64,000 nucleotides of DNA from Mesorhizobium sp. (GTDB lineage: Bacteria > Pseudomonadota > Alphaproteobacteria > Rhizobiales > Rhizobiaceae), in NCBI RefSeq assembly GCF_017306545.1, contig NZ_JAFKID010000007.1, positions 204,887-268,886 on the forward strand, given 5' to 3'. The notes below the pieces were generated by a model. That model saw only the letters and a program-made list of their open reading frames with translations. It ran no database searches and was not told the origin of the DNA. This document shows positions 53,042-62,991 of this stretch, one piece after another; positions within the stretch are counted from its first letter, which is position 1; every line of letters starts with the position of its first letter. A program made the position numbers and the translations under genes.

Positions 53042-54447
53042 ACATCGCCGTGTCCGGCCAAGGGCACGTATCGAGAGAGCCGGACGAAGACGGGCTCTTT
53101 TCTCACATCGACTTTTCCGGCGGCGCAATCGTCGCCGTTTCCGGCGGTAGCGATTCCACGGCGCTGCTTTTGCTGCTCAAGCGCTATCTCGATCGCGCCC
53201 GACCCACGGCCAAGCTGCTTGCCGTCACCATAGACCATCGGCTGAGGCCCGAATCCGCCGACGAGGCAGGGGCCGTGGCGCAGTTGTGCGCCAGCCATTC
53301 CATCCGCCATCGGGTGCTTTCCTGGCAGGGACCGAAGCCGGGGACCGGCCTGCCTGCGGCGGCGCGCGAGGCGCGCTATCGCCTGCTTGCGCAAGCGGCC
53401 CGCGAAGACGGCGCCGGCATGGTGCTGACCGGCCATACCGCCGACGATCAGGCCGAGACCGTGCTGATGCGGAGCGCCCGCGCGAACGGTGCTGTGGGCG
53501 GCGGGTACGGCCTTGCCGGCATGGCGCCGGCCACGCTCTATGACGGCACCGTCTGGATCATGCGGCCCTTGCTGGCGACGCGTCGCGCCGCGCTGCGGGC
53601 CTGGCTGGCCGGCCGAGGCGTCGGCTGGAGCGACGATCCGACGAACGAGAACAGCGCCTTCGAGCGGCCGCGCCTGCGCGCCGCGCTGGCCGGTTCGGGC
53701 GATGCCGGATTCGCCGGAGCGCTGGCCATCGCGGCGCGCGCCGCCGAGACGCGCACCGACCTCGGCCGGCGAGCGGCGGCGCTGATCCGGATGCATGCCG
53801 ACAGGCCCGTACCGGGCCTCATGCGCCTTGCTCTGGATTTCGTCGCGGAGCCGGACCGGCCGGCGGTGCTGCACGCGCTTCGCATTCTCATCGCCACCGC
53901 CGGCGGCTCGCGCTTCCTGCCCGATCGCGCGCGGACCGAGGCGCTGCTTGGCCGCCTCGAGGCCGTCCATTCGCGCCATCCGCTGCGCGCCACGTTGTCG
54001 CATGCGGTGATCGACCGGCGCGCCGCCGGGCTTTTTCTTCATCGCGAGCGGCGCGACCTGCCGCCTGCCGTCACCGTCGCTGGCGGCATGATCTGGGACG
54101 GCCGCTGCCTGATCACGGCATGCGACGGCGGCGACGGATTCTTGATCGCGGCACGCGCGACGGTGGCGTCTGCCGGCGGCGCGCCGGTAGCCGATGGTGT
54201 GCCGTCCAGCCTCGCAGGCGCGGCGTTCGCTGCCGAACCGGCCCTTTTCGCTGCGGAATCGGGCCGATCCGAAGGCAGCCCCGGTGCCATGAAGGCCCTG
54301 CCGGCTATGGTTTTCCCGGTGGCGGCGCCTTTCGCGCAATTCCTGCCGTGCTTCGACCTCGCGCCGGCGCGGGCGGTAGCCGGACTGGCCGGTGCCGGTG
54401 CCGTCGCCGCGCCGCCATGGGCCGGCGCTGGCGGCGTGCGGCCATGA
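53035..54447 (+). CDS. tilS: tRNA(Ile)-lysidine synthetase
   Basis: 470 residues. It changes C34 of tRNA-Ile(CAU) to lysidine so that it reads AUA. The PP-loop AVSGGSDSTALLLLLKRYL (residues ~34-52) is diagnostic, as is GHTADDQAETVLMRSARANG. It begins with a GTG at 53035 inside the end of cpoB. The C-terminal part is Ala-rich and poorly conserved. Confidence 0.92.
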   Translation: MLNIAVSGQGHVSREPDEDGLFSHIDFSGGAIVAVSGGSDSTALLLLLKRYLDRARPTAKLLAVTIDHRLRPESADEAGAVAQLCASHSIRHRVLSWQGPKPGTGLPAAAREARYRLLAQAAREDGAGMVLTGHTADDQAETVLMRSARANGAVGGGYGLAGMAPATLYDGTVWIMRPLLATRRAALRAWLAGRGVGWSDDPTNENSAFERPRLRAALAGSGDAGFAGALAIAARAAETRTDLGRRAAALIRMHADRPVPGLMRLALDFVAEPDRPAVLHALRILIATAGGSRFLPDRARTEALLGRLEAVHSRHPLRATLSHAVIDRRAAGLFLHRERRDLPPAVTVAGGMIWDGRCLITACDGGDGFLIAARATVASAGGAPVADGVPSSLAGAAFAAEPALFAAESGRSEGSPGAMKALPAMVFPVAAPFAQFLPCFDLAPARAVAGLAGAGAVAAPPWAGAGGVRP

Positions 54448-54561
54448 GGCAAGGCTTAACCCATCCGCGCGGTTACGCTTGGCAAGGGCCGGCGCGCTGC
54501 CTATGTTAAGACCGACCCCTCTCACCTGGCGCGCCATGGGCGCGCCTCAACGGGATACTCG

Positions 54562-56499
<1,938 letters not shown>

Positions 56500-56520
56500 C
56501 CGGCTCGGAGCAATCGATCG

Positions 56521-56556
56521 AAGCGCCGCGGCTGGTCCGCGGCGCTTTTGTTTTTT
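56521..56556 (+). terminator. Rho-independent terminator after ftsH
   Basis: GCGCCGCGG-CTGGT-CCGCGGCGC followed by TTTTGTTTTTT. The stem starts 24 bases past the ftsH stop. Confidence 0.9.
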
Positions 56557-56671
56557 GAGGCGGCGGACGGCTCTGGAACGCAACGAGGCAGAGTTCGGTC
56601 GCGGGTGTGCAAAAGCCTGTTTTGGCCAGTTGCTTTTTGCAGACGCCCAGCCTATATGGCCGGTCTTGGCC

Positions 56672-56746
56672 GCGCCCTTCGTCTAGCGGTTAGGACGGCG
56701 CCCTCTCACGGCGCAAACAGGGGTTCGATTCCCCTAGGGCGTACCA
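56672..56746 (+). tRNA. tRNA-Glu(CTC)
   Basis: 75 bases including CCA. Acceptor stem GCGCCCT/AGGGCGT (first pair G-U), D arm GTCTAGCGGTTAGGAC, anticodon arm GCGCC-CTCTCAC-GGCGC with CTC at 56705-56707, T arm AGGGG-TTCGATT-CCCCT. It is the boundary between the conserved tol-ftsH block and the accessory region. Confidence 0.95.
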
Positions 56747-56995
56747 GATTTTATCTATATATTTCAGAGACTTGGCGACCACAAGGATTCGGTTCGTCAA
56801 ATATTCGTCAAATATGCATGTTTGAACGCCTGCAAACGGGGTTGGACAAGAAGCCCGTCGAATCCTGCAAAAGGCTAGAATCAATCCTTGGGCGGGAATA
56901 CTAAAGCCCGCTCTACAGGCTCTCCGCCGAGGCCAATCTGACAGCGGATAAAGGTCCGGACGTGGCGTAAATATTCCAGCAACGGCAAGGGGCGG
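56747..56995. other. Region after tRNA-Glu without a gene; possible integration junction
   Basis: 249 bp, lower GC than the left side. It contains the direct repeat ATTCGTCAAATATTCGTCAA (56800-56815 area). A minus-strand open frame (56690-56884) runs through the tRNA and is not a gene. No integrase remnant is readable. Confidence 0.45.
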
Positions 56996-57592
56996 CTATT
57001 CGCCGAATTTGACTACCGCTCGGCCGCTCGTCAGATCAGCGACCATGCCTGCCGTGCCGTCCGCGTCGTCCTTCAGCACAGAGACGTCCAGTTCCGCCCC
57101 GGTATCGGTGAATGACCGAACGCTGACTTTCGCACCGGGGATTGCCTCAAGCCGAGCCTGCAAAAGCGCCAGATCCCCGAACGTGCATGTAAAAGTCGCC
57201 GCGACCATATCGACAAGCGGCACCTTTTCAGCCTCCCGCAAACACATGGCGGCTGTCCCGCCGTATGCCCGGATCAGCCCGCCGCTCCCTAGCAAGACAC
57301 CGCCAAACCAACGCGTGACGACGACGGCGACACTATCAAGCGACTGCCCTTCGATTGCCTGCAAGATCGGTTTGCCGGCCGTCCCGCCTGGCTCGCCGTC
57401 ATCGCTGAATCGGTACGCCTGTCCGACCCGCCACGCCCAGCAGTTATGGTTCGCCGTCTGATCCGAGTTCGCCGCGATGAAAGCCTTCGCAGCAGCTTCG
57501 TCGGCAACTGGCCCGGCGACCGCTAGAAAACGGCTCTTTTTGATCTCCTGCCGTGCCGTCGCGATTGCGGCCAATGTGCTGAGACTGTTCAT
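56996..57592 (-). CDS. YigZ / IMPACT family protein (UPF0029)
   Basis: 198 residues. The IMPACT domain is shown by KKSRFLAVAGPVADEAAAKAFI, WAWRVG..YRFSDDGEPGGTAGKP and VVVTRWFGGVLLGSGGLIRAYGGTA (motifs RFSDDGEPGGTAGKP and TRWFGGVLLGSGGL). The C-terminal domain is ferredoxin-like. The role is thought to be linked to translation or proline-peptide handling. In the island it is the second gene of a two-gene unit with the small peptide at 57600. Confidence 0.92.
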   Translation of the reverse strand: MNSLSTLAAIATARQEIKKSRFLAVAGPVADEAAAKAFIAANSDQTANHNCWAWRVGQAYRFSDDGEPGGTAGKPILQAIEGQSLDSVAVVVTRWFGGVLLGSGGLIRAYGGTAAMCLREAEKVPLVDMVAATFTCTFGDLALLQARLEAIPGAKVSVRSFTDTGAELDVSVLKDDADGTAGMVADLTSGRAVVKFGE

Positions 57593-57599
57593 GCTGCGG

Positions 57600-57764
57600 C
57601 TATCGCTTCGCCATGGACATCAGGAAAACCAGGACCACCATGATAACCATGCCAACCGCAAGGCCGATGAATGCGCCGTAGACGCTACCGCCGTCGCTGC
57701 CGACAATTGCACCAATGGCGGCACCGAGGATCATCAAAATCGCGGGAATCAAACAGCCGGCCAT
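57600..57764 (-). CDS. Small hydrophobic membrane protein, 54 residues
   Basis: Reading MAGCLIPAILMILGAAIGAI at the start, then VGSDGGSVYGAFIGLAVGMV and a second helix ending LVFLMSMAKR. Two glycine-rich helices separated by a short polar turn, like small glycine-zipper peptides. It lies 7 bases upstream of the YigZ gene on the same strand. The ribosome site is weak, so this is a predicted gene, function unknown. Confidence 0.6.
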   Translation of the reverse strand: MAGCLIPAILMILGAAIGAIVGSDGGSVYGAFIGLAVGMVIMVVLVFLMSMAKR

Positions 57765-57795
57765 AAGCCAGTGTAGCTATCGAGAGCGGCCGTTG

Positions 57796-58023
57796 TCAGC
57801 CATTGCGGTTGCTTCCAACCAATCTGACGAAAGTGCCGTCATGGTGTGCGGTCAGGCCGTCCGCAATTTCCCGAGCGATCCAGAGAAGTTCATCGACGTG
57901 AGGAACAACCTCGTCGGCTCTCCGGTCGAATTGCAGTTGGCAGATGACGTTCATCAGCGCGGACAGCCTGTGCATGTCGCTATTGAAGTCATCGACTTTC
58001 CATGCGGGAGAGGTGATGCTCAT
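57796..58023 (-). CDS. Hypothetical protein, 75 residues
   Basis: Not recognised. Mostly helical, with a basic-to-acidic middle (MNVICQLQFDRRADEVVPHV). It has no signal peptide. Last gene of a run of five same-strand small genes whose neighbours overlap by ATGA or more. Confidence 0.6.
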   Translation of the reverse strand: MSITSPAWKVDDFNSDMHRLSALMNVICQLQFDRRADEVVPHVDELLWIAREIADGLTAHHDGTFVRLVGSNRNG

Positions 58024-58259
58024 GCCGCCCTTCCTTTCAGCCCTTCATGGCGCTCTAGCGCATCGTGGACCGGCTCAAGCAGTGCCAGCGCTAGCCGCGT
58101 AGCCGCCCCGATGCTGTCGGCAAGCACGTCAGCCGCGCCGCTGTTGTTGGAGATCGACCACGCCGCCATGTCGATCAGGTGCAATATGGCCCGCGCCTGA
58201 TAGCTGCACTGGACGATTTCGTCTGTGGTCATGTCGGATTGGGGAACGAGGCGGCTCAT
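58020..58259 (-). CDS. Hypothetical protein, 79 residues
   Basis: Not recognised. Helical; the middle SYQARAILHLIDMAAWSISN and ADVLADSIGAATRLALALLE look like packed amphipathic helices. The N and C ends overlap its neighbours by four bases each (ATGA), so it is translationally coupled. Phage-type small protein likely. Confidence 0.65.
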   Translation of the reverse strand: MSRLVPQSDMTTDEIVQCSYQARAILHLIDMAAWSISNNSGAADVLADSIGAATRLALALLEPVHDALERHEGLKGRAA

Positions 58260-58663
58260 GCTGCACCGCCTTTCGCATAGCGCAGAATTGATGCGGCCAA
58301 CTGGCTATGCCATTCACGCCCAATTGCTAGGCGATCACCCCACCGTGTTCCGACGCGATCCCATTCGGCCAACGCCTGGGCCTTGATGATTATGCCCTCC
58401 ATGGTGAAATCGGGTTCGTCCATGATGGCGCTGACGTGCTTTTCCAGCGCATCACGTAGAGCAGTCCTCGTCCCGCTGGCCTTTTCATGCCAAGCATGTG
58501 CCTGCGCTTTGATATCCCTGAATTCCCGCTCGTAGTCGTTCGCAGCCGCATAGAGCTTTTTCAGCCGCTTGATCTCCGCCTCTGCATCCATGAAGTCGGC
58601 TAGGTTGCCGGCCTTTTTGGCAGCACGCTTCTTCCTGCGAACGCCTATGATCTGCCAATCCAC
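58256..58663 (-). CDS. Hypothetical protein, 135 residues, basic N-terminal coil
   Basis: Not recognised. Residues 5-25 are Lys/Arg-rich (VRRKKRAAKKAGNLADF), then a charged coiled coil (MDAEAEIKRLKKLYAAAND). The C-terminal half is mixed helix. Could bind nucleic acid through its basic end. Overlaps the next gene upstream by 19 bases. Confidence 0.6.
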   Translation of the reverse strand: MDWQIIGVRRKKRAAKKAGNLADFMDAEAEIKRLKKLYAAANDYEREFRDIKAQAHAWHEKASGTRTALRDALEKHVSAIMDEPDFTMEGIIIKAQALAEWDRVGTRWGDRLAIGREWHSQLAASILRYAKGGAA

Positions 58664-59073
58664 CTCCCAGCCTTCAGGACTATCCTGCGCGGATAGTCAT
58701 CACCTTGGCGCCACAAATAGCCGCCCAAGGACTTCATTTCCGCATCGCCGGGCTGATGGGGAGCGCCTTCCTCATACGGCCACGCAATTCCTTTGACGGT
58801 AAGTTCATCTGGCGCCCAAGGCGTTTTTGCATCCCAAGCCTTGTATTCCGCCCGATATACGTCGTTGACCTCATGAAAGGCGGCGGCAACGGCCGGAAGT
58901 TCGTCGAACAGTGCAACCAGCTTCGGATTTTCTGTCGGTGTCGCCGCCTTCGCCTCGGTGCTGATCGTCGCCGTGGCGGCGGCCGTGGAAGCCACAGCAA
59001 GTCCGAGGAGCATTCGGCGGCGGTTGATTGCGGGCATAGCCTCAACGTTCGCCCGCGTGGCGTCGTTCGTCAT
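58645..59073 (-). CDS. Hypothetical exported protein with Tat-type signal, 142 residues
   Basis: An N-terminal twin-arginine signal is visible (INRRRMLLGLAVASTAAATA, RRRMLLG), with cleavage near TISTEAKA. The rest is a small soluble domain with acidic and aromatic residues (FHEVNDVYRAEYKAWDAKTP). Similar proteins occur in rhizobial prophage-like regions; function unknown. Confidence 0.65.
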   Translation of the reverse strand: MTNDATRANVEAMPAINRRRMLLGLAVASTAAATATISTEAKAATPTENPKLVALFDELPAVAAAFHEVNDVYRAEYKAWDAKTPWAPDELTVKGIAWPYEEGAPHQPGDAEMKSLGGYLWRQGDDYPRRIVLKAGRWIGRS

Positions 59074-59104
59074 GGTGATGTTCTCCTATTGTCGGCTGGG
59101 GTTA

Positions 59105-59413
59105 TCAGGCCGCCAGCGCGGCCAGTTCGGTTTCGAGGTGGCGACGCATCGCTACCGTGTCGTAGCGGAGCGTTTTGTATTGCAGGGCGTCGATTTCGGC
59201 CCTGATGGCGTCCGCCCTACGCTGGGCTGCCGTCTTGCCTTCTTTGGCCTCCTTCCATGCTGCCTTGAGGCCCCAGGACAGCAGCTTTGTATAGGACCAC
59301 TCGCGGCCGGCATACATGCGGGCGTAGCGGTGGGCCTCATTCATGATGGCTGCTCGGTCGAAGGCGATTTTCGGCAAAGCTTCGCCGTTCGCCGGAACGA
59401 TGGTATTTGGCAT
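59105..59413 (-). CDS. Hypothetical protein, 102 residues, helical
   Basis: Not recognised. Strongly helical with many Ala, Arg and Glu (MNEAHRYARMYAGREWSYTK, KGKTAAQRRADAIRAEIDA-type stretches). First gene of the minus-strand run; its promoter region faces the XRE regulator at 59506. Confidence 0.65.
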   Translation of the reverse strand: MPNTIVPANGEALPKIAFDRAAIMNEAHRYARMYAGREWSYTKLLSWGLKAAWKEAKEGKTAAQRRADAIRAEIDALQYKTLRYDTVAMRRHLETELAALAA

Positions 59414-59505
59414 CTCTGTTGCCTCTGTAACCGTTTATTTGTACTGTGTACCTATGCATAGAGAAAGATTATAACCCTGTCAACACGTATTGGGACAATG
59501 TACAA
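59414..59505. promoter_or_regulatory. Divergent control region of the XRE regulator and the minus-strand run
   Basis: AT-rich. Half-sites TTTGTAC (59438-59444) and GTGTAC (59446-59451) on one side and TGTACAAAT (59499-59507) on the other, overlapping the ATG of the regulator. Arrangement fits a repressor with spaced operators. Confidence 0.5.
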
Positions 59506-59730
59506 ATGAAGCCGGTTCAGATGAAAATGGCGAGAGCTGCTCTTGGATGGGGGGTGCGGGAACTGGCTGAAAAAGCAGGTGTGACGGCGAACACCGTGAC
59601 CCGCATAGAAAATGGAGCTGACGCCAAACAATCAACGATTGAGGCATTGCAGGCCGCGCTTGAAAAAGGCGGCGTTCAGTTCATTCCCGAGAATGGCGGA
59701 GGGGCTGGAGTTCGCCTCCGCAAGGATTGA
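59506..59730 (+). CDS. XRE/Cro-C1-family HTH regulator, 74 residues
   Basis: The HTH is MARAALGWGVRELAEKAGVT ... NTVTRIENGADAKQSTIEAL. It is a minimal single-domain phage-type repressor. The ATG at 59506 lies in a TGTACAAATG operator-like half-site, so self-control is likely. A frame back to 59446 has no better start. Confidence 0.85.
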   Translation: MKPVQMKMARAALGWGVRELAEKAGVTANTVTRIENGADAKQSTIEALQAALEKGGVQFIPENGGGAGVRLRKD

Positions 59731-59780
59731 CGAAGGTGGCAATACCGGTCGGCCGAACTGAGTTCGGTCGACCGGCGATG

Positions 59781-59996
59781 TTACCGCGCTCTGCGTCGCT
59801 GGCGCTTGGCATATTCGGCGAGGATCGCACGTAGGGCCAATTCATCGCCTATTCCGCTTTCCGCAGGATCAAGCTCTCGGTCGTCCTGTTCCTCGACTGG
59901 TTCCGGCTCCAAGTCGCTGTCGCCGTCCATCTCATCCAGCACGGCTATCAGGCGTTCTATTGTCGCCTCTACTCGAAGACGGAAGAACGCACTCAT
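59781..59996 (-). CDS. Hypothetical acidic protein, 71 residues
   Basis: Not recognised. N-terminal helix (SAFFRLRVEATIERLIAVLD), acidic centre (DGDSDLEPEPVEEQDDRELD) and basic C terminus (YAKRQRRRAR). The ATG at 59996 overlaps the stop of the next gene upstream (ATGA). Perhaps a partner of that Myb-like protein. Confidence 0.6.
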   Translation of the reverse strand: MSAFFRLRVEATIERLIAVLDEMDGDSDLEPEPVEEQDDRELDPAESGIGDELALRAILAEYAKRQRRRAR

Positions 59997-60544
59997 AACT
60001 CGTCCCAAACGATGGCTAGCCGACCGCCTAGAGCCTTCACTGCCTTTTCGATATGACGAGGAAGGACACGCTTTTTGCAGGCCGCGTTTTGAAATATTCG
60101 GCCTGTCTCAAGCGATCGGTCGAGGTCGGCCATGGAAATGTTCATCTGAAATGCACGCTGACGTACGGCATCGGCGAGTTCATCCCCGCAGGGCGCTGGT
60201 GGCTTTCGCGCAATCCGGGCACCAATGTATCGAAGACGATTGGTAACCTGTAGCGGTCGCAACCCGAATTCTCGCGCAATGAATTTACAAGGCATGCCTT
60301 CCGCAGCGAAGGCCCTCAAGCGTTTGTCTTCCGCCCCTGTCCAGATGTGCTGATCTTTCTGCGGTGCTGCGCCGCATTTCGCGGCCATGCGTCGGATTGC
60401 TGTTTCAGTGCGATGAGGTAACAGCTTGCACATTGTAGCCATATGAGGCCAGTGTTCTCGCAAAACCTCGGTTTCCCGGTAGGTCCAGCTGTCATCTCTG
60501 CGGACGACGCGGGCTCTTCCAATGGGCTGGATAGTTCCATGCAT
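59993..60544 (-). CDS. Two-repeat Myb/SANT-like DNA-binding protein (GcrA-like helix pattern)
   Basis: 183 residues. Repeat 1 is WTYRETEVLREHWPHMATMC with HRTETAIRRMAAKCG; repeat 2 is WTGAEDKRLRAFAAEGMPCK with LRPLQVTNRLRYIG. Both have the Trp plus three-helix layout of Myb-like HTHs found in phage and plasmid regulators. The C-terminal third is helical with a hydrophobic tail LGGRLAIVW. Regulatory DNA binding is inferred. Confidence 0.7.
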   Translation of the reverse strand: MHGTIQPIGRARVVRRDDSWTYRETEVLREHWPHMATMCKLLPHRTETAIRRMAAKCGAAPQKDQHIWTGAEDKRLRAFAAEGMPCKFIAREFGLRPLQVTNRLRYIGARIARKPPAPCGDELADAVRQRAFQMNISMADLDRSLETGRIFQNAACKKRVLPRHIEKAVKALGGRLAIVWDEL

Positions 60545-60790
60545 ATTTTCCTCCTCGCCCCCGCGTTAGCAGTATCGCGGCATCAACTCGGAGGATCGAC
60601 ACGTGGCGTGGGATTTCCTCGCTGATTTCTGTAGCTGTGTGCGAATAGCGTTGATTGAATTGGTGGCATCAACGGTGATTTGACGCCCTTTTCCTTGATA
60701 TGCCGGCGGACCGCGTGCCGGATATAGCCGGATTTATCCACGCCCGACGGACCTGGTGGACAATGCCTCTACAAGTTGTTGGAGGCCGCT
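60545..60790. other. 246-bp region without a clear gene
   Basis: It contains the promoter side of the Myb-like gene and of the small membrane gene at 60791, and a plus-strand frame (60700-61017) that overlaps 60791-60979 in another phase and is judged a shadow. No repeat or terminator stands out. Confidence 0.35.
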
Positions 60791-60979
60791 ATGCCAGTTC
60801 AGATTATCTTTCTCGTCGCCGTTGGGATCACGCTCGCCAGCGGAGTCGCCGCCACCTCCATTGTGATGCTGGGAGACACCCGCCGGAATGCCGGACAGCG
60901 GGCAGTCGCAGAGAAGTTCGCGCAAATCGCAATGATCGGTGCCACAGCCATCGTAGCCTTGTTGGCAACACCCGACTGA
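60791..60979 (+). CDS. Small two-helix membrane protein, 62 residues
   Basis: MPVQIIFLVAVGITLASGVA is the first helix; a short polar loop (LGDTRRNAGQRAVAEK) and a second helix (IAMIGATAIVALLATPD) follow. GGAGG lies 6 bases before the ATG. Function unknown; could be a holin-like or accessory membrane peptide. Confidence 0.7.
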   Translation: MPVQIIFLVAVGITLASGVAATSIVMLGDTRRNAGQRAVAEKFAQIAMIGATAIVALLATPD

Positions 60980-61049
60980 AGATTCGTTTTGAATCTTCTC
61001 CGGTGAGAAAAGGTTGACTTTCCGATGCTAGAGTTCGCACGATGACGCC

Positions 61050-62096
61050 GTGTTGCGGGTGGGTATAGGCGTGCGGTTCTATTCTGTTCTTTCGGCGGCC
61101 GTGTGTGCGGCCTGCACTATTGGCGTCAGCCAGGCTTGGGCCAATCTGACCTATACGCCATTTACGACCGATCAGGGTTTGCACGTGCTCGTCGTGTCGG
61201 GCGAGTTCACCCCGGATGATCAGATCCAACAGTTCGCAGCAGCAGTCGCCGCGAATAGTTCCACAGTGGTCACTTTCGACTCGGGCGGCGGAACTGTCAC
61301 AACCGCGATGGCCCTTGGCCGCATGATCCGGCTACTCGGCCTGAACACGATGCAGGTACGGCAGTTGGAATGCGCGTCGGCGTGCTCTCTGGCGTTCCTG
61401 GGGGGTGTATCTCGCATTGCCGCTCCAGGATCAATCGGTGTGCACCGTACTTCATTCGCACCGGATTCCACGGTCGGACGCGACGAGGCCGTTGCCAGCG
61501 TGCAGGAGCTGACTGCCGAGGTCATTTCCTACCTGTCCGAGATGGGCGTCAACGCCGAGCTTCTGAATTTCGCGCTTCGCTATGACCGCTCAGATATCCG
61601 GTATCTCTCCGCCAGCGAAATGGCGGACCTGAAAGTCACCACATCGCAGATGGCCGTAGCCGAACTGCCAAGCTCCCAACCTGAGCAGGCAAGCACTGGC
61701 ACATCCGGCGGGCAATCCATCGAAGCTGCTGCGCTTGGGATTGTCCGAAGTCTCATCGAGCGAGATGGGAATGACCCGGCTGCGGCAATCCAGGCGGTTG
61801 CTACATTCTACGCGGACAACGTCTCCTATTACGGCAAGTCGAAATCCTTGAGCGAAGTCCTGGAGGACAAGAGAAAGTATTTTACCCGGTGGCCCGAGCG
61901 AGCCTACCGCATTCGCAACGATAGCGTGATGGTCACCTGTGCCAACGGCGCCTGCATGGTGTCGGGGGTCTACGATTGGTTGGTGCGGAGCATCCCGAGG
62001 AACAAGCAAGCCCAAGGCGTTGCCCGCTTCAGCTACACCATCTCCCTTGGCGCCGATCCGAAGATCATTTCCGAAGCTGGAAACGTGGTGAAATAG
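61050..62096 (+). CDS. Secreted ClpP/SppA-like serine protease with C-terminal NTF2-like domain (COG3904-type)
   Basis: 348 residues from a GTG at 61050 (GTGs at 61059 and 61071 are alternatives). Signal peptide (SVLSAAVCAACTIGVSQAWA). Crotonase/ClpP fold: VVTFDSGGGTVTTAMALGRM, then LECASACSLAFLGG with the likely nucleophile Ser110, and GSIGVHRTSF (His132). Residues ~226-345 read like an NTF2/SnoaL domain (VATFYADNVSYYGKSKSLSE, YFTRWPERAYRIRNDSVMVT). This is a membrane-shed or periplasmic protease of unknown target. Confidence 0.75.
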   Translation: MLRVGIGVRFYSVLSAAVCAACTIGVSQAWANLTYTPFTTDQGLHVLVVSGEFTPDDQIQQFAAAVAANSSTVVTFDSGGGTVTTAMALGRMIRLLGLNTMQVRQLECASACSLAFLGGVSRIAAPGSIGVHRTSFAPDSTVGRDEAVASVQELTAEVISYLSEMGVNAELLNFALRYDRSDIRYLSASEMADLKVTTSQMAVAELPSSQPEQASTGTSGGQSIEAAALGIVRSLIERDGNDPAAAIQAVATFYADNVSYYGKSKSLSEVLEDKRKYFTRWPERAYRIRNDSVMVTCANGACMVSGVYDWLVRSIPRNKQAQGVARFSYTISLGADPKIISEAGNVVK

Positions 62097-62102
62097 TAGG
62101 TC

Positions 62103-62936
62103 GTGGCTCGGGTGACGCGATATAGACGGCGGCGATTGCCGTACATCATCTACAAGCTTCTGATGCCCTTTATGGTCTTCTGCGCCGTAGCAATAGGATA
62201 TGCCGTCAATGACGGTTTATCTACATTCCAGACCTATGTCCCTGCAGTCTCTCGCCAACTCCCTTCGGGCTTGAACGGAGGTCCGGCGTCTGCCACCCAA
62301 TCTCTGACAGGCCGCGCCACGGTCGTTGATGGCGACACCATCGAGATTTCTGGCCAAAGGATTCGCTTTAACGGTATCGACGCCCCTGAGGGCACTCAGC
62401 GCTGCAATGACACGTTCGGACGATCCTATGCCTGCGGCAGGGAATTCGCGAACGCGCTGGACGAATTCATGGCTGCATCGCGTCCCGTAACCTGCAAATT
62501 CGTGGAATGGGATCAATACGACCGCTTTGTAGGCGACTGCGCCCGTGCAGACGGCAAATCGGTGCAGAATTGGCTTGTGGCGAATGGCTATGCGCTCGAC
62601 TGGCCCCGATATTCGCATGGGGCTTTCTCAGGGCAGGAGAAGGCGGCCAGGGCGTCCAAGCGAGGCGTGTGGCAGGGTGACTTTCAGAAGCCGTGGGAAT
62701 GGCGAGCGTCGCAACGGGACCAGGCGGCTCCCGCAGCTTCCAGTCCTGCCGTTTCCCTCGTTGGTCAGTCCGGCTGCAACATCAAAGGCAACATCAGCGC
62801 CAAGGGCGAGCGCATCTATCACGTCCCTGGCCAGAAATTTTATAGCCAGACGAAAATCTCCGCAGGGAAAGGCGAACGCTGGTTCTGTTCCGAGGCAGAA
62901 GCCCTACAGGCAGGCTGGCGTCGATCGCGAAGCTAG
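62103..62936 (+). CDS. Membrane-anchored thermonuclease (SNase-like) with cysteine C-terminal domain
   Basis: 277 residues from a GTG. One helix (LLMPFMVFCAVAIGYAV, ~19-35) as signal anchor. SNase domain ~70-190: VVDGDTIEI (74-82), R88, GIDAPE with Glu96, and DQYDRFVG with R141, matching the catalytic Arg/Glu/Arg pattern. The C-terminal domain ~220-275 is CNIKGNISAKGERIYHVPGQ plus KGERWFCSEAEALQAGWRRS, an excalibur-like element. Predicted to cut DNA or RNA outside the cytoplasm. Confidence 0.85.
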   Translation: MARVTRYRRRRLPYIIYKLLMPFMVFCAVAIGYAVNDGLSTFQTYVPAVSRQLPSGLNGGPASATQSLTGRATVVDGDTIEISGQRIRFNGIDAPEGTQRCNDTFGRSYACGREFANALDEFMAASRPVTCKFVEWDQYDRFVGDCARADGKSVQNWLVANGYALDWPRYSHGAFSGQEKAARASKRGVWQGDFQKPWEWRASQRDQAAPAASSPAVSLVGQSGCNIKGNISAKGERIYHVPGQKFYSQTKISAGKGERWFCSEAEALQAGWRRSRS

Positions 62937-62991
62937 CTGACTCGACAGCCTCCCCTCATGGGCGCATGGTTCCTGTGTGTGGGAGGACGAG

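Noticed and set aside
56690-56884. Minus-strand frame through tRNA-Glu
   Set aside because: It reads ALGESNPCLRRERA from the tRNA antisense, a common annotation artefact.
60700-61017. Plus-strand frame of 105 codons
   Set aside because: Overlaps the two-helix membrane gene at 60791 in another phase; that gene has a GGAGG ribosome site and a clear helix pattern, this frame has neither.
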